DNA from: Tetraselmis striata
Taxonomy: Eukaryota; Chlorophyta; Chlorodendrophyceae; Chlorodendrales; Chlorodendraceae
Direction: 5' to 3'
Assembly: GCA_006384855.1 (NCBI GenBank)
Contig: VCJN01001349.1
Coordinates: 1-64,000, forward strand
DNA: 64,000 bases
In this document: positions 61,484 through 64,000 of the stretch, piece by piece
How positions within the stretch are numbered: the first letter of the stretch is position 1
Layout of the letters: each line of letters begins with the position of its first letter
Notes under the pieces: model-generated
Database searches by the model: none
What the model was told of the DNA's origin: nothing
The model's input: the letters and a program-made list of their open reading frames with translations, nothing else
Made by a program: the position numbers and the translations under genes

Positions 61484-61803
61484 TGTAAGGATACCGCGCA
61501 AACGCATCAGGCACTGGGTACCCACATGGGGATTTGTGTGGTACATATCCTTACACTCCACCCCCCCCCCCCCCCCCCTAGGATGGAGGACCTCCTCCAG
61601 CAACGTTTCGGCTTGAATTCGGTGGCGATCCGAATTGGCCGGGTCGTCCAACATTGCGGGATATCATATCATATTGTATGTTTCTCCGTGGGATCGAACC
61701 CGGATCCAATGCGTGCGTAGAAGCACCAACTGCAAGGATACCGCGCAAAACGCACCAGGCATTGGGTACCCACATGGGGATTTGTGTAGTACATATCCTT
61801 ACA
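61484..61803. mobile_element. Foldback-type unit with tRNA-like core, second copy
   Basis: Arms 61484-61555 and 61731-61803 belong to the same 72-76-bp family as at 53.8 kb, here in the same orientation. The core (GGATCGAACCCGGATCC near 61691, minus-strand T-arm) lies next to the right arm. An extra segment with a C-run (61561-61578) separates it from the left arm. CATC flanks both sides. Confidence 0.6.
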
Positions 61804-61859
61804 CATCTCAGGATTGTTCGCGGATGTGGCGAACGAACGTGATAGTTCACGTTATCTGT

Positions 61860-62035
61860 ATTTTTCCAGACATACCGGTTACAAAAAAACCAGCATTGTT
61901 AAAATTTTAGAAGAAAGAGGAGCATTAGCTTATTCTATTATTGTAGCAGCTACAGCTTCTGACCCGGCACCATTACAGTTTTTAGCTCCTTGTAGTGGAT
62001 GCGCTATGGGGGAGTACTTGATAATGGAGTAACTT
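61860..62035 (+). pseudogene. atp1: Nuclear copy of mitochondrial atp1 (ATP synthase F1 alpha), fragment
   Basis: AT-rich sequence encoding [20 protein letters not shown], then [20 protein letters not shown] and GEY. This is the conserved stretch of F1-ATPase alpha subunits after the nucleotide-binding P-loop region, and the [17 protein letters not shown] block is typical of the mitochondrial form rather than the chloroplast one. Only about 50 residues remain; a small deletion after GEY breaks the frame. The composition contrasts strongly with the GC-rich surroundings, so it is best explained as a NUMT. AT-rich sequence to about 62100 may belong to the same transfer. Confidence 0.85.
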
Positions 62036-63271
62036 TAAAAAAATTATTTAATGTGAAAAGGTTAAATAATAAAAAACATCTTTTTATCTCGTTCGGACAT
62101 TAGGCGAGTGAAGTAAGCAGGTAAGTACAAAGGCACTTAGCGAGCCAAGACAGTGGTTTGGACAGCTAAAGGGGGAAACGGCATGCATGCCTCCTTACAC
62201 TACTCCTGCTCTAGGGCACACACCCTCTAACCCAAGCCAGGGCATGTGTGCATGTTCTGCTGGGTCGGTGGCAGCTGATGAGTCGGCCGGGTAGGGGGGC
62301 GGCCGGCGCCGCTACGGTTGGTGCTCGGGGTTGGTGAAAAACCTAGCCAGGCACTACTTGTGGACAGCACCACCGAGTGGCATGTGCCGCCCTCCTACTC
62401 GCCATCTCCGCTCACAGGAAGTCGGGAGTTGTCCCCAGGCCCGTCCGTAGGCTCTGCCACGCCGCGGGACTGTGTCGACTGGCCAAACGCGGGACCGGAT
62501 GTGCCGATGTAGGGGCATTTCCACCTCGTAGCCGATCTCGCCGCCCGAATCTCCCTCAGCGGTGCCCAACAAGCCCGTTGCGGCGAGTAGCGCACCCAAA
62601 CCCACCTCCCTAGCACTGCCTCCGACTGCTTGCTCGTCGGGGCGGTTGGTGACGTCGCGTAGCGCCGTGCGGGCCCGTTTCGGGATGGGCCAAGCCGATG
62701 GAGTAGTCGCACCGCGTTCGCCGCTAGCCGTGTGTAAGGCTTTTTTAGCAATCGCTAGCTGCACGAGCTCCTCACCGACGGTCTCGCGCACCACGCGACA
62801 AATGGCACGCACCAAGCGGTCTAGGGGTCGACGGCAGTCAGTCTAGGGACGTGGGAGGCGGGTGGAGCCGTGGGGGGCGGTCGAGGCGACTCAAAAGGGG
62901 TGGTGCGATCGAACAGTGCTTTCGCACCGCGGTGATTTGGCTGATTTGGTCAGTATGCACCCATCAATCACCACACCATCATGCCCATTGGTGCGTTACA
63001 AGCCCTACCCATGAGGGTTAAGCAGCCGGGCTCACACCCTTGAAATACCTAGGGTGCCCTGGCTAGCACTGGGTTTAGTGTGTTTTTGTCCAAAATTGGT
63101 CCTGTCCAAAAATATGGTTTTCACTCGCTACCTGCCAAGCCCCCGCACCAGCACCCGGCATGGACACAGATATCCGAAACCCGGGGCGGAGATGGCAGTG
63201 AGGTTTATAACCATCACCGCCGCCGGAAATCGAACACTGAGCCAACCGCATACGAAGCTAACGACATAACG
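62036..63271. other. No gene recognised
   Basis: The first 70 bp are AT-rich and may continue the mitochondrial insertion. A minus-strand frame at 62354-62815 (MVRAICRVVRETVGEELVQL) is protein-like but unidentified. The minus strand near 63229-63245 contains GTTCGATTTCC, a box-B-like motif without a convincing tRNA fold. Confidence 0.4.
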
Positions 63272-63287
63272 AGGTACTCAGGATTGT

Positions 63288-63452
63288 TAGTTGTATTACA
63301 TAAGGGCTTTCACAAAAGCGCACTACAAACAGAACTAACAACAGCTATGCAAGGTTGGTAGCAAAAGAGAGACATAAGCCTGAAACCAAGGTCGAGCAGG
63401 AGGACAGGGACCCAAGAACCAAGAAGGAGCCAGGGGAACCACGAAGTCACTT
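63288..63452 (-). mobile_element. 3'-tail copy of the R2-like non-LTR family
   Basis: 165 bp of 3' UTR in minus orientation, homologous to 44040-44200. Perfect 16-bp TSD AGGTACTCAGGATTGT (63272-63287 and 63453-63468). Confidence 0.93.
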
Positions 63453-63468
63453 AGGTACTCAGGATTGT

Positions 63469-64000
63469 GACCCCGCTATACGCAGCTTCGACCCCGGGAG
63501 GATTTCACTTAGCGAGTACGCGGGGAACCGGTGTGTCTTTGTAATTCACACCAGGACAGGGTTTGTAATGCGGGCCGCTTTAGGCGGATTGGTCTGTTGA
63601 TCTTTTAGTACTACTTTTGCAGCAGTTGGATTTGTTACGGCCTTTTTGTAATTCACACCAGTACCTGCCATGTTACACACCCAGCGGCCTCGCACGAAAT
63701 TATTACAAGGTCAGCAAATCTCCGTATTAAACGGCAGTCCAGCACAGCAAATTCATTAATCGCCAGATGTAGTGTGCAGCAAACCGGATAATCGCTCCTC
63801 CTCGGGTGGCAGATTTCAATAACCGCTTCTGCCTGGGGCAGCAAATCGGATATGAATTGGCAAAACTTGAAGCGCGGGAAGCCCGCTTCAGGCACGCGTC
63901 GCCGCCGAAGGCGGCCGCTCGGGCCTCCTCGAAGGGGGGGGGGGGGGGAGGGGGGGGGGGGGGGGGGGGCGCATCCCGGGCCCCTCCCTCCCAAGAAGTT
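63469..64000. repeat. Retroelement tail fragments and terminal G-runs
   Basis: TTTGTAATTCACACCAGGACAGGGTTTG-type tails occur at 63538 and TTTTTGTAATTCACACCAGT at 63643. GCGGGCCGCTTTAGGCGG at 63570-63587 corresponds to the stem in the tail of the 33-37 kb family. An interrupted G-run occupies about 63937-63969. No gene seen. Confidence 0.6.

Noticed and set aside
62794..62846. ATG-initiated MARTKRSRGRRQSV, reminiscent of the start of histone H3
   Set aside because: Only the first five residues resemble H3 (MARTK); the frame stops after about 14 codons and no histone fold sequence follows in any frame.
63160..63270. Second tRNA-like gene (GTTCGATTTCC, minus strand)
   Set aside because: Only a box-B-like string; no acceptor or anticodon pairing.

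Overview
This is eukaryotic nuclear DNA, most likely from a green alga with a large, transposon-rich, GC-rich genome. Four things point to green algae. An intact ORF at 40186-41712 ends in an SBP-box zinc finger, a transcription-factor domain restricted to Viridiplantae. A tandem helicase-associated (HA) repeat protein sits at 14.1-15.4 kb. There are plant-type CCCTAAA telomere-like tracts at 9.44, 19.37 and 21.62 kb. The 3' ends of several retroelements carry TGTAA, the chlorophyte-type polyadenylation signal. Codon tracts are strongly GC-biased, G/C homopolymers of about 20 are common, and genes are intron-bearing. The species cannot be named from sequence alone.

Host-like genes are few: an HA-repeat protein (14.1-15.4 kb, +), an unrecognised spliced gene (16.2-17.9 kb, -), a three-domain gelsolin/severin-like protein (30.5-32.7 kb, -), the SBP-box factor (40.2-41.7 kb, -) and a short basic ORF (48.6-49.1 kb, -). 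Nearly everything else is mobile DNA, much of it nested. Many elements could be delimited to the base by their target-site duplications (TSDs).

Layout. 0.9-2.2 kb: TA-flanked TIR element (copy 1). 2.2-9.4 kb: a LINE split by a 5.25-kb Mutator-like element (9-bp TSD) that carries satellites and gene-like fragments. 10.4-11.8 kb: a miniature Copia-type LTR element with perfect 5-bp TSD. 19.4-21.5 kb: second LINE copy. 21.9-23.9 kb: broken piggyBac-like transposase. 24.3-27.5 kb: tyrosine-recombinase element with direct terminal repeats, interrupted by copy 2 of the TA-flanked element (27.5-29.1 kb). 32.9-37.4 kb: full-length non-LTR retrotransposon with one intact long ORF and 15-bp TSD. 42.4-44.2 kb: 5'-truncated R2-like retrotransposon; three further tails of its family lie at 29.3, 52.6 and 63.3 kb, each with its own TSD. 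45.3-48.3 kb: decayed pogo/Tigger-like transposase. 49.5-51.6 kb: decayed MULE transposase. 52.1-53.2 kb: Harbinger-like MITE. 53.5-54.4 kb: nest of retroelement tails and a foldback element. 54.5-60.8 kb: Copia retrotransposon. 61.8-62.0 kb: a nuclear copy of mitochondrial atp1.

The most unusual object is the Copia element at 54488-60824. Its first ORF fuses a zinc-knuckle Gag to a complete-looking C5 cytosine DNA methyltransferase. That ORF is fully open (838 codons), while the downstream integrase/RT/RNase H region is broken by several frameshifts and by a stop codon in place of the tyrosine of the catalytic YVDD. Retrotransposons carrying DNA methyltransferases have been published from dinoflagellates and charophytes; this one appears to be a further case.
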